A program made the position numbers and the translations under genes. The notes beneath the pieces were generated by a model that searched no databases, was not told the origin of the DNA, and saw only the letters and a program-made list of their open reading frames with translations. A stretch of DNA of 49,377 nt, taken from contig NZ_JAKSYD010000238.1 of the NCBI RefSeq assembly GCF_022829605.1, positions 1 through 49,377 of the forward strand, read 5' to 3'. Shown here piece after piece: positions 8,047 to 15,888 of the stretch. Source of the stretch: Methylobacterium sp. E-065 (GTDB taxonomy: Bacteria; Pseudomonadota; Alphaproteobacteria; Rhizobiales; Beijerinckiaceae). Every line of letters starts with the position of its first letter. The stretch's first letter is position 1.

Positions 8047-9639
8047 ATGAAGCGGCGTACGTTGTTGCAGGGAGCCGGATCCATCGTGGCGAGCGCAGTC
8101 GCGGCACCATCCCTGGTCCGCGCGGCGGCCACCACGACCCTGCGCTTCATTCCGCAGCAGGATCTTGTCACCCTCGATCCGGTGATGACCTTCGCGTACA
8201 TCACGCGCAACCACGGCTATATGGTGTTCGACACCCTCTACGGCATGGACGGCGCCTATCGCGCCACGCCGCAGATGGTCGAGGGCCACCGGATTGAGCA
8301 GGACGGGCGCCGCTGGGACCTGACCCTGCGCGATGGCCTGCGCTTCCACGACGGCGCGCCGGTTCTCGCCCGCGACTGCGTCGCCTCCCTGCGGCGCTGG
8401 GCCAAGCGCGACCCGTTCGGCGGCTCGCTCATAGAGGCCACCGACGAACTCTCCGCGCCGGATGACCGGACCATCCGGTTTCAGCTCAAGCAGCCATTCC
8501 CGCTCCTGCCGATCGCGCTGGGCAAGGCTTCGGTGCCGGTCTGCGCCATGATGCCGGAGCGCCTCGCCGTCACCGACCCGTTCCAGCAGGTCCCCGAGCT
8601 GATCGGCTCGGGGCCGTTCCGCTTCAAGGCGGACGAGCGCGTGCCCGGCGACCGCACCGTCTACACCCGCTTCGAGGGCTACGTGCCCCGCAAGGACGGA
8701 GCGCTCACCTGGACCTCGGGTCCGAAAGTTGTCCATTACGACCGGGTCGAGTGGCGCGTGATCGGCGACACTTCGACGGCGACCTCCGCGTTGATCGCCG
8801 GCGAGGCCGACTGGCAAGAATACGCCTCGCACGACCAGCTTGGCCTCCTGAAGGCCGCAAAGGGCGTGACCACCCGCGTGCTCGACACGACGGGGTTCGT
8901 CACGATGCTGCGGGTCAATCACCTGCAGCCACCCTTCAACAACCCGGCGATCCGGCAGGCGCTCTGGGGCGGGATCGATCAGACCGCCTGCATGCAGGGC
9001 GTCGTCGGCGTGGACGATCCCGCCCTGTTCCACGTCCCCCTCGGCTTTTTCTGCCCCGACACCCCGATGGCCTCCACGGACGGGCTCGGGCCGCTCGATG
9101 GCCCGCGCGATCCGGCCAAGGTGCGCGCAGACCTCAAGGCCGCGGGCTACAACGGCGAGACCGTACTGTTGATGGTGCCGTCGAACTCGGCACCCCTACT
9201 GGCGCTCGGTCAGGTCGCGGCCGACCTGCTGCAGCGGGTCGGCATGAATGTCGAGGTCTACGCGGTCGAGTTCAACGCGATGCTGCAGCGGCGCAACCGC
9301 AAGGGGCCGGTCTCAGAAGGCGGCTGGAGCGCCTTCGTGACCAACTGGTCCGGCATGGATTGGCTGAACCCCGCGGGCTACATCGCCCTGCGCGGCACCG
9401 GCGAGACCGGCTATGCCGGCTGGGCCACCACCCCGCGGATCGAGTCCTTACGCGACGCGTGGTTCACCGCCCCGGACGAGGCGGCCCGCGCCGCGCTCTG
9501 CCGGGACATTCAACTCCAGGCGATGCAGGACGTGCCCTACTACCCGCTCGGCCAGTACCTGCAGCCGACCGCCTTCCGCTCCGGCCTCACCGGGATCCTC
9601 GACGGGTTTCCGACCTTCTGGAACGTGCGGCCCGCCTGA
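8047..9639 (+). CDS. ABC transporter periplasmic binding protein, family 5 (peptide/opine/nickel type)
   Basis: A 530-residue exported protein. It begins MKRRTLLQGAGSIVASAVAA, a twin-arginine type signal, with cleavage likely after VRA. Family-5 marks follow: TLDPVMTFAYITRNHGYMVFDTLY, a LRDGLRFHDGAPV segment (the SBP_bac_5 signature region), LIGSGPFRF and NNPAIRQAL. It captures a solute in the periplasm for an ABC importer, but no permease or ATPase genes are in the window, so it is an orphan here. The longer frame from 7492 runs through transposase debris, so the start at 8047 is preferred. The next gene converges from the minus strand. Its ligand is probably the substrate of the ring-opening enzymes that follow, by context only. 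Confidence 0.87.
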   Translation: MKRRTLLQGAGSIVASAVAAPSLVRAAATTTLRFIPQQDLVTLDPVMTFAYITRNHGYMVFDTLYGMDGAYRATPQMVEGHRIEQDGRRWDLTLRDGLRFHDGAPVLARDCVASLRRWAKRDPFGGSLIEATDELSAPDDRTIRFQLKQPFPLLPIALGKASVPVCAMMPERLAVTDPFQQVPELIGSGPFRFKADERVPGDRTVYTRFEGYVPRKDGALTWTSGPKVVHYDRVEWRVIGDTSTATSALIAGEADWQEYASHDQLGLLKAAKGVTTRVLDTTGFVTMLRVNHLQPPFNNPAIRQALWGGIDQTACMQGVVGVDDPALFHVPLGFFCPDTPMASTDGLGPLDGPRDPAKVRADLKAAGYNGETVLLMVPSNSAPLLALGQVAADLLQRVGMNVEVYAVEFNAMLQRRNRKGPVSEGGWSAFVTNWSGMDWLNPAGYIALRGTGETGYAGWATTPRIESLRDAWFTAPDEAARAALCRDIQLQAMQDVPYYPLGQYLQPTAFRSGLTGILDGFPTFWNVRPA

Positions 9640-9658
9640 GGATCACGGCGCCGGGGCC

Positions 9659-11125
9659 TCACAGCCCCGGGAAGGTCGACGGCGCGATGGCGTCGGGGCC
9701 GCGCCCGGCCCAGTCGAGCTGCCGGATCTGCGCCAGCGCGCGGCCCTGGGCCTCCTCAAGGGCTGCGGCAGCAGATGCGTAGTCGATCGTCAGGGCGCGA
9801 CCGTCGCGCACGATCTCGCGGCCGCTGACGAAGACCTGCCGGACCGCGCGGTCGCCGGCCGAGTAGATCAGCGATTGCACGGGATCGCGGCACGGCCGCA
9901 TGGCAGGATGCGCACAGTCGACGAGGACGAAATCGGCCTTGCAGCCTGGTTCCAGCCGGCCGATGTCGGTGCGCCCGAGGGCCTTCGCGCCGCCCACCGT
10001 GGCGGCGTGGAACACGTCCGCCGCCCGGGTGTCGCGGGGATTCTCGGCCACGACCCGGGCGAGATACGAGACGAGGCGCATCTCGTCGAGCATGTTGTGC
10101 GGGTAGACATCGGTGCCGATGCCCATGTTGACCCCCGCCTGGACGTAGCGGCCAAAATGGTTGAGCGCGATGCCGCGGCGGGCGAAGACCGTCGGGCAAT
10201 GGGCGACCGTGGCGCCACGCTCGGCCAAGCGCCGCATGTCCGCACCGGGACTGTGCCAGTGGGTCCAGGGATGGTCGTCGAGGAAGATCCCGTGGCCCAC
10301 GATGGTGCGCTCGGTCAGCACCCCGAGATCATCCAGCCACTCGATCGGCGTCTTGCCGGTGCGGCGGGTCAGCTCGTGGAATTCCGACAGGGACTGCGCC
10401 GCATGGGTGTGGAAGCGCAGGTCGCGCCGCACCGCCTCGGCATGGGCGTCACGCATCAACTCCGCCGTGCAGGTATCGACCTGCGCCGGGCAGAGCATGC
10501 CGGAGAGGCGTCCGCTCGGATGCGCCTGTGCCGCCTCGATCTCGGTGAGCGCCTGCTCCAGGCCATGATAGCCGGCCGCCTCGTCCCACGCGTATTCCAC
10601 ACTGTGGCCGTTGCGAGTGAGCCAGCGCCCCGACCGAAACATCGGGGCGATGCAGACCCGCAGGCCCGAAGCGCCGAGGAGATCAAGCCAGCCTTCGCTC
10701 GGCAAGGCGAGGTCGCAGACGGTGGTGACGCCCGAGAGCGCAAGCTCGGCGAGCGCCACCCCGTAGGCGGCGCGGGTGCCCTCTGCGTCGGGCCGCAGGA
10801 TCGGCAGGTACTCGTAGAGCGAGGTGTTGTAGAGGCGCTGGCTGCCGACCTCGTCCCACATGCCCTTGTTCATCGGCTCCGAGAACAGGTGCGTGTGGAT
10901 GTCCACGAGCCCCGGCATGACCAGGCAGCCGGCGGCGTCGATGGTCCGATCCGGCGGCGGCCCCGCGTAGCCCGGTCCGACATGGGTGAGGACGCCGTCC
11001 GCGAAGACCACGTCCGCGCCGGTGCGATAGACGTGGCCGCTGCTGTCGGGATCCCAGGCAACGACCCACCGGGCTCCCTGCACCAAGGTAACACCGCTCG
11101 ACTCGTCGGCTGCGTCGTCGTGCAT
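9659..11125 (-). CDS. Amidohydrolase-superfamily aminohydrolase/deaminase (cytosine deaminase or TrzA/AtzA-like)
   Basis: A 488-residue metal-dependent hydrolase. The barrel metal site HTH is at about residue 76 (GLVDIHTHLFSEP), with further ligands in RFHTHAAQS, IVGHGIFLDD and IGTDVYPHN (the Asp). The C-terminal end has LEPGCKADFVLVD, typical of SsnA/AtzA/8-oxoguanine-deaminase relatives. It acts on a ring amine, amide or halogen in the cytosol; the substrate is not shown. The start ATG has AGGAG and AGAGG upstream. It is transcribed away from the racemase gene, 142 bases apart, so the gap is a divergent control region for this cluster. Confidence 0.85.
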   Translation of the reverse strand: MHDDAADESSGVTLVQGARWVVAWDPDSSGHVYRTGADVVFADGVLTHVGPGYAGPPPDRTIDAAGCLVMPGLVDIHTHLFSEPMNKGMWDEVGSQRLYNTSLYEYLPILRPDAEGTRAAYGVALAELALSGVTTVCDLALPSEGWLDLLGASGLRVCIAPMFRSGRWLTRNGHSVEYAWDEAAGYHGLEQALTEIEAAQAHPSGRLSGMLCPAQVDTCTAELMRDAHAEAVRRDLRFHTHAAQSLSEFHELTRRTGKTPIEWLDDLGVLTERTIVGHGIFLDDHPWTHWHSPGADMRRLAERGATVAHCPTVFARRGIALNHFGRYVQAGVNMGIGTDVYPHNMLDEMRLVSYLARVVAENPRDTRAADVFHAATVGGAKALGRTDIGRLEPGCKADFVLVDCAHPAMRPCRDPVQSLIYSAGDRAVRQVFVSGREIVRDGRALTIDYASAAAALEEAQGRALAQIRQLDWAGRGPDAIAPSTFPGL

Positions 11126-11267
11126 CGATCACCTCTCCTTTGGGTCGCCGGGGTGGGCAAGATCGGTGCCTTCCGGGTTGCACCGAGGACGATACGGCCC
11201 GGGTTTCGCATTGCGCCGGCCATTCTCGTCAGCGGCAGGCCATCGCGCCGGTTCCGCAGGAGGCGGC

Positions 11268-11948
11268 ATGCACCATCCCGGCGCCGTCAGATCCGCGCGC
11301 ATCCTGGTCATCAACCCCAATTCCTCCCGGGCGGTGACGGCCGCCATCGATGCTGCGCTGGACCCGCTGCGCCTCGCCGGCGGCCCCGCCATCGCGGTGA
11401 CGGACCTGCCCGAGGGGCCGGCGAGCATCGGGTCCCAGCAGGACGCCGATTCCGTCGTGATGCCGCTCGCCCGGCGTATCGCGGCCGACGGGGCGGACGC
11501 CTTCGTGATCGCTTGCTTCAGCGACCCGGGCCTGCACACCGCCCGCGAGGTGGCCGAAGGCCGGCCCGTGATGGGCATCGCCGAGTGGGGCCTCCTCCGG
11601 TCGCTCACCCTGGGCGAGCGCTTCGGGATCATCGCCCTGTCGGAGGGCAGCGTGCGGCGCCAGCGCCGGATGGTCCGCCAGATGGGCCTCGGCGCCCGCT
11701 ACGCCGGCAGCCGGCCGGTGGAGGCGCGGGCGGATGAGACCGCGGGTGAGGCCATCCGCGACCGGCTGATCGCCGCGGCGCGGATTCTGGTCGAGCGCGA
11801 CGGTGCCGACGTCCTCGTGCTCGGCTGCGCCGGCATGGCGCTGCACCGGGCCGCGGTCGAGCGGGCCATCGGGCAGCCGGTCGTCGAGCCCTGCCAGCAA
11901 GCGGTGGCGGCCGCCCTCGGAGCGGTGCTGCTCAGGACGGCCCTCTAG
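11268..11948 (+). CDS. Asp/Glu/hydantoin racemase-family protein
   Basis: A 226-residue cytosolic protein with the two-cysteine racemase pattern: first Cys in FVIACFSDPGLH, second in VLGCAGMAL, and the opening strand ILVINPNSS. This is the hydantoin/allantoin racemase branch (HyuA/DcrA-like). The ATG at 11268 has a textbook AGGAGG at 11258-11263; a frame extending to 11166 lacks such support. The next gene starts 13 bases after the stop, so the two are co-transcribed. With a cyclic amidohydrolase and a carbamoyl hydrolase nearby it fits the classic racemase-hydantoinase-carbamoylase set, in which the racemase lets both enantiomers be used. Confidence 0.88.
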   Translation: MHHPGAVRSARILVINPNSSRAVTAAIDAALDPLRLAGGPAIAVTDLPEGPASIGSQQDADSVVMPLARRIAADGADAFVIACFSDPGLHTAREVAEGRPVMGIAEWGLLRSLTLGERFGIIALSEGSVRRQRRMVRQMGLGARYAGSRPVEARADETAGEAIRDRLIAAARILVERDGADVLVLGCAGMALHRAAVERAIGQPVVEPCQQAVAAALGAVLLRTAL

Positions 11949-11961
11949 GAAGGACCCGGCG

Positions 11962-13281
11962 ATGCACTACGACCTGCTGATCCGCGGCGGCACCTGCGTC
12001 ACTCCGTGGGGGACCGAGACGATCGATCTCGGCATCCGCGACGGGCGCATCGCGGACCTCGCGTCGTCGGCCGATGCCACCGCGGAGTCGGTGATCGACG
12101 CCGCGGGCCTGCACGTCCTGCCCGGGCTGATCGACAGCCACGTGCACCTGCGCGATCCCGGCGACCCGGCGGTGGAGACGATCGAGACCGGCACGCGGGC
12201 CGCGGTGCTGGGCGGGATCGCGACCCTGTTCGACATGCCCAACACCGTCCCGCCCATTGCCGACGCGGAGCGCCTCGCGTGGAAGCGCGATTACGTCGTG
12301 GGCCGTAGCTGGTGCGACATCGGCCTCTACGTGGCCGGCACAAAGACCAACATCAATGCCCTTGCGGCCCTGGAGCGCGAGCCCGGGGTCTGTGCCGTCA
12401 AGGTCTTCGCCGGCAGTTCCACGGCTGCGCTGATGATCGAGGACGACGCCCATCTCGAGCGGGCGATGCGTTCGGGTCATCGACGCATGGCCTTCCACAG
12501 CGAGGACGAGGACCGGCTCCAGGCCCGCAAGACGCTGTTCAGCCGGGGCCAGCCCTACCGGACCCACATGGAATGGCGCGACGAGGAATGCGCCTTCCTG
12601 GGCACGCGGCGGCTCATGGCGCTCGCGCGCAGGGCCGGGCGGTCGACCCACATCCTGCACGTCTCGACGGCCGAGGAACTCGCCTATCTCCGGGATTTCC
12701 GCGACGTCGCCACCGTGGAAGTCCTGGTCAATCACCTCACCCAGGTGGCCCCGGACTGCTACGACACGCTGGGCGGCTTCGGCGTGATGAACCCGCCGAT
12801 CCGCGGCGAGCGGCACCGGGCAGCGGCCTGGGCGGCCATACGCGATGGCACCGTCGACACGATCGGCAGCGATCACGCGCCCCACGCGCGGGCCGCCAAG
12901 GGGCAGCCCTGGCCGGATTGCCCGGCCGGCCTCACCGGGGTCCAGACCCTGGTGCCGATCATGCTCGACCACGTGGCGGCCGGGCGCCTGTCGCTGGCGC
13001 GCTTGGTCGACCTGATGGCGGCCGGCCCGGCCCGGGTCTACGGCCTCACCCGCAAGGGCCGGATCGCCGCCGGCTATGATGCCGACTTCACCCTCGTTGA
13101 CCTGCAGGCCCGCCGCCGGATCGAGGAATCCTGGATCGTCTCACCCTGCGGCTGGACGCCGTTTGCCGGCACCGACGTCACCGGCTGGCCGATCGCCACC
13201 ATCGTGCGCGGCCACCTCGTGATGCGCGATGACGCGGTGCTGGGTGCGCCCGCCGGCGGCCTAGCGCGTTTTTCCGCCTGA
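11962..13281 (+). CDS. Cyclic amidohydrolase, dihydroorotase/allantoinase/hydantoinase type
   Basis: A 439-residue barrel hydrolase. HVHLRDPGDP (about residue 59) gives the metal His pair, AVKVFAGSS the likely carbamylated Lys, then HSEDE, HILHVST and the catalytic Asp in GSDHAPHA. It opens a cyclic amide (dihydroorotate, allantoin or hydantoin ring) in the cytosol. The sequence style (LRDPG, DMPNT) is closer to class I dihydroorotase/allantoinase than to the dihydropyrimidinase branch. Placement with a hydantoin-type racemase and an N-carbamoyl hydrolase argues for catabolism rather than pyrimidine synthesis. AGGAAGGA lies before the ATG. It converges on the carbamoyl hydrolase with 13 bases between stops. 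Confidence 0.87.
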   Translation: MHYDLLIRGGTCVTPWGTETIDLGIRDGRIADLASSADATAESVIDAAGLHVLPGLIDSHVHLRDPGDPAVETIETGTRAAVLGGIATLFDMPNTVPPIADAERLAWKRDYVVGRSWCDIGLYVAGTKTNINALAALEREPGVCAVKVFAGSSTAALMIEDDAHLERAMRSGHRRMAFHSEDEDRLQARKTLFSRGQPYRTHMEWRDEECAFLGTRRLMALARRAGRSTHILHVSTAEELAYLRDFRDVATVEVLVNHLTQVAPDCYDTLGGFGVMNPPIRGERHRAAAWAAIRDGTVDTIGSDHAPHARAAKGQPWPDCPAGLTGVQTLVPIMLDHVAAGRLSLARLVDLMAAGPARVYGLTRKGRIAAGYDADFTLVDLQARRRIEESWIVSPCGWTPFAGTDVTGWPIATIVRGHLVMRDDAVLGAPAGGLARFSA

Positions 13282-13294
13282 CGGGCGCTTGCCC

Positions 13295-14581
13295 TCAGCC
13301 GCCGCAGGTCTCCGCCGCCAGCCAGGCGGTGAGGATCGCCACGGCGTCGAGGAGGTCGTCGATCGCCATGGCCTCGTCGGGGTTGTGGCTGCCGTTGGCG
13401 TTGCGCACGAACAGCATGGCCATCGGCACGCCGGCCTTGGCGAAAGCGGCGGCGTCGTGCGAGGCCGGGCTGCCCAGGGGCCGGGTCGCGATGCCGAGCG
13501 CCTCCGCCGCCGCAGCGAGCCCGTCGCGGATCCGGGGCGAGACTGCGCCGACACCCGCCTCTGCACGGGGCCCTAGCGCCACCGTGACATTGCGGCGCTC
13601 CGACACGTCGGTCACGGCCGCCACGAATGCAGCGTCCAGCTCCGCCAGCACCTCGGCCGCGTAGGCCCGCATGTCGAGGCTGAAACGAAACTCGCCGGGG
13701 ACGGTCGTCAGGCCATGGGCCGCGGCGTCGGTGTGGAACCGGCCGAAGGTGACGGCCATCGGGCAGCTGGCGGCCTCGCGCCGCGCCCAGACCCGGTCCA
13801 GGGCCAGGGCGATCTCCGCGCCGGCCAGGGCGGCGTCGCGGCGGAAGCGGCGGGGCGTGCCGACATGGTCATAGCGCCCAAGGATCCGGACGTCGGGGTA
13901 GCGGACGTTGCCGGGGATGCCGGTGCACAGACCGACCGGGATCCCCGCCTCCTCCAGGCTCGGCGCCTGCTCGATATGAACCTCGAGGAAAGCGTGGATC
14001 GCGGCGGCGTCGAGGGTGGGCGGACCGCGCCGAAGGGCGTCGGGGTCGCCGCCCTCTCGGGCGATGTGCATGGCGAGGCTGAGGCCGCTGTCGATCCGGG
14101 CGGCGTCGAGCGCCCCCTCCGGCAGGGTGCCGAGTGCCGCCCGGCTGCCGATGTAGGAGACCTGGAACCAGACGCTCTCCTCGGCGCGGATGCCCATGAC
14201 GGTGATGTCGCGCGCCGGGGTCAGCCCCAGCGCGCGGAGCGCCGCGACGGCGGCGAGCCCGGCCACCACCCCGGCGGCGCCGTCGAAATTGCCGCCGTGG
14301 GCGACGGTGTCGAGGTGGGACCCGATCAGGATCGGCGGCAGGCTCCGGTCCCACCCCGGCAGCGTCATGGTGGTGTTGGCGGCCGCGTCCCGCCCGATCG
14401 CGAGGCCAAGATCGGCGACCCAGCGCGTCACCACCGCGTGTGCCTCGGTCTCCTCCGGGCTGTAGGAGGCCCGCGTGAACCCGGGATCGGTCCGGCCGCA
14501 CCGGGCGAGGTCCTCGAACAGCGCCTCCACCCTGCCGCGCTGCGCGCGGACCGCCATGCCGACCGCCGCTACCGTGTCCAT
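13295..14581 (-). CDS. Zn-dependent N-carbamoyl-L-amino acid hydrolase / allantoate amidohydrolase family (M20)
   Basis: A 428-residue M20-type amidase: GSHLDTVAHGGNFDGAAGV (metal His and Asp), the EE pair in GIRAEESVWF, the HIEQAPSLEEAGIPVG segment characteristic of HyuC/AllC/UAH enzymes, and SHDAAAFAKAGVPMAM near the end. It hydrolyses an N-carbamoyl amino acid or ureido acid to release CO2 and ammonia, the step after ring opening. The reading frame stays open upstream to 15337 through unrelated remnant sequence; I start at 14581, where GGGAG lies six bases before the ATG. An ATG at 14629 with GGAAG is an alternative. Confidence 0.88.
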   Translation of the reverse strand: MDTVAAVGMAVRAQRGRVEALFEDLARCGRTDPGFTRASYSPEETEAHAVVTRWVADLGLAIGRDAAANTTMTLPGWDRSLPPILIGSHLDTVAHGGNFDGAAGVVAGLAAVAALRALGLTPARDITVMGIRAEESVWFQVSYIGSRAALGTLPEGALDAARIDSGLSLAMHIAREGGDPDALRRGPPTLDAAAIHAFLEVHIEQAPSLEEAGIPVGLCTGIPGNVRYPDVRILGRYDHVGTPRRFRRDAALAGAEIALALDRVWARREAASCPMAVTFGRFHTDAAAHGLTTVPGEFRFSLDMRAYAAEVLAELDAAFVAAVTDVSERRNVTVALGPRAEAGVGAVSPRIRDGLAAAAEALGIATRPLGSPASHDAAAFAKAGVPMAMLFVRNANGSHNPDEAMAIDDLLDAVAILTAWLAAETCGG

Positions 14582-14717
14582 CCCGATGCTCCCGGCGCGC
14601 GGCTCCGGGGCGGACCGCGACGGTGTCATCCTGCCACTTCCGTGCCGCCCGCACAGGAATAATCCTCGCCATAGGGGTGGGCCGGGCTCGCGCCGAGCCG
14701 CAGCGGTGAGGGCCCCG

Positions 14718-14925
14718 ATGGTGAACACGCAGCACACGGTCAAGCTTGGGATGCTGACGCCCTCCTCGAACTGCGGTCCCGAACCGATGACGACGCGCTT
14801 GCTGGCCGAGCAGTCCGGATCACCGCCCATTTCGCGCATTTGCGGGTGACGCAGATCGGACTCTCGACGGCCGCCCTCGGCCAGTTCGATCAGGCGCCGA
14901 TGCTGGACGTCGCCGCGTTGCAGCC
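14718..14925 (+). pseudogene. Broken Asp/Glu racemase / maleate isomerase-like gene (N-terminal fragment)
   Basis: The ATG at 14718 encodes VKLGMLTPSSN and EPMTTRLLAEQSG, the usual start of maleate isomerase/Asp-Glu racemase proteins. At about 14815 the homology moves to another frame: ITAHFAHLRVTQIGLSTA and ALGQFDQAPMLD. One missing base would restore a single frame. Homology stops near 14925, where the duplicated remnant begins, so about 170 C-terminal residues with the second catalytic Cys are gone. It was probably part of the ureide cluster, divergent from the carbamoyl hydrolase. Confidence 0.7.
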
Positions 14926-14969
14926 CTTGGCCCGGTGTCGCCGCCAACACCTGAACTCGGCTCGGCAGC

Positions 14970-15590
14970 ACCTTGGCTGATTCGAGATGCTGGATCGCCC
15001 GTACGTCTCGGCTGATCAACTTACGCGCCGCCAGCCGCTCGGTCGGGGTCTCACCGCCGCAAGAGACGAATCGCTCGACGATGAAGTGCAGGTCGTGGGT
15101 CGTGCGTGAGCGCTTGCGCCCACTCAGGGTCTCAAGCTCGGCCATGATTGCGACATGCAGCGGGCTCGTGCTGATGCGGATATAGGTAGCGTAGGCCAGG
15201 GCGATGGCTTCGAGGTGCTGCGCGTCCGACGCCTTGCGGATGTTCAAGCCGGCCTGTTGCAGCCAACCCGCGCTGTCGTGCCGTTGCGATTCAGCACCGC
15301 GCACCTGATGCAGGAAACGTCCGGCGTCGGCGGCCACCGCATCGCGGCTGCCAGCCCCAACACCGGTTCGTCCTGATTCGACAGGCTCACTTGCCGGCTT
15401 TGCGGCTGCCGGCCCGTTTGAAGCTTGAGGTGATGCAGGGCGGCGCGGCGGTAGGGTCGAAGGGAGGGGGGACGACGTCGGTTAAAGCGAAACGCTAGAA
15501 CCGTGTCGTTGAGCGTGGCCTGGATCCATCCGAGCTGATAGCCGCGCTTCAGGTCAGCGCGACACTTCGTCGATATGAATTGGCGACCTA
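14970..15590 (-). pseudogene. Degenerate gene remnant, copy 2 (homologous to 2835-3360)
   Basis: The better preserved copy. On the minus strand it reads AVAADAGRFLHQV, then ASDAQHLEAIALAYATYIRI, MAELETLSGRKRSRTT, DLHFIVER and RLAARKLISRDVRAIQHLES. Its 3' end runs into the broken racemase, so it is joined to foreign sequence. DNA similarity with copy 1 includes the region with gaaacgctagaaccgt. The two copies are on the same strand about 12 kb apart and enclose the recD2-to-ureide segment. I do not recognise the protein family; transposon or gene-family debris are both possible. Confidence 0.6.
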
Positions 15591-15674
15591 CCGATAGCCG
15601 ACCAAAGCCGACAACGTCCAAGGTTGTCCGGCCCTCTCGACGGGACACAGACTGGACACCACCGATAGCAGCTG

Positions 15675-15739
15675 AAGCTAAGTGCCTGATTTTGTTGGCG
15701 CGCCCTACGGGAATCGAACCCGTGTTTTCGCCGTGAAAG
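15675..15739. repeat. attL: 65-bp direct repeat of the tRNA-Glu 3' part
   Basis: The 65 bases from aagctaagtgcc to gccgtgaaag are identical to 31048-31112. They include the T-arm and 3' acceptor strand of tRNA-Glu plus downstream bases, but here the rest of the tRNA is absent: after gtgaaag the sequence diverges (agacgc against ggcgac). This is the displaced 3' end left when an element integrated into the tRNA gene. Confidence 0.92.
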
Positions 15740-15843
15740 AGACGCTTCTGCGTCTATCGTTGTCTATCCCTGTCGCGAAAAGCTCAATCATCGCAGTTCT
15801 GTAGCCTATCCGCGTCTAGGCTTGTCCATATCGGTTTGGCCAC

Positions 15844-15867
15844 GTATATTGGACATCTGTTGGACAC
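15844..15867 (+). promoter_or_regulatory. Putative integrase arm-type site, left
   Basis: GTATATTGGACATCTGTTGGACAC resembles the 31007-31032 sequence (gtatatatgggacatatg, then ttggacat) in the same orientation. Each lies just inside an end of the island and contains a GGACAT..TTGGACA pair, as expected for arm binding sites of a tyrosine integrase. Confidence 0.5.
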
Positions 15868-15888
15868 CGACTGCAGAGGAGCCCGGCC

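Noticed and set aside
9413..11737. 774-residue plus-strand frame
   Set aside because: Crosses the binding-protein end, the antisense of the aminohydrolase and the racemase start; no motif.
13295..15337. 680-residue fusion of the carbamoyl hydrolase with an upstream domain
   Set aside because: The upstream half crosses a broken racemase and a remnant that are separate in origin; a normal start with ribosome site is at 14581.
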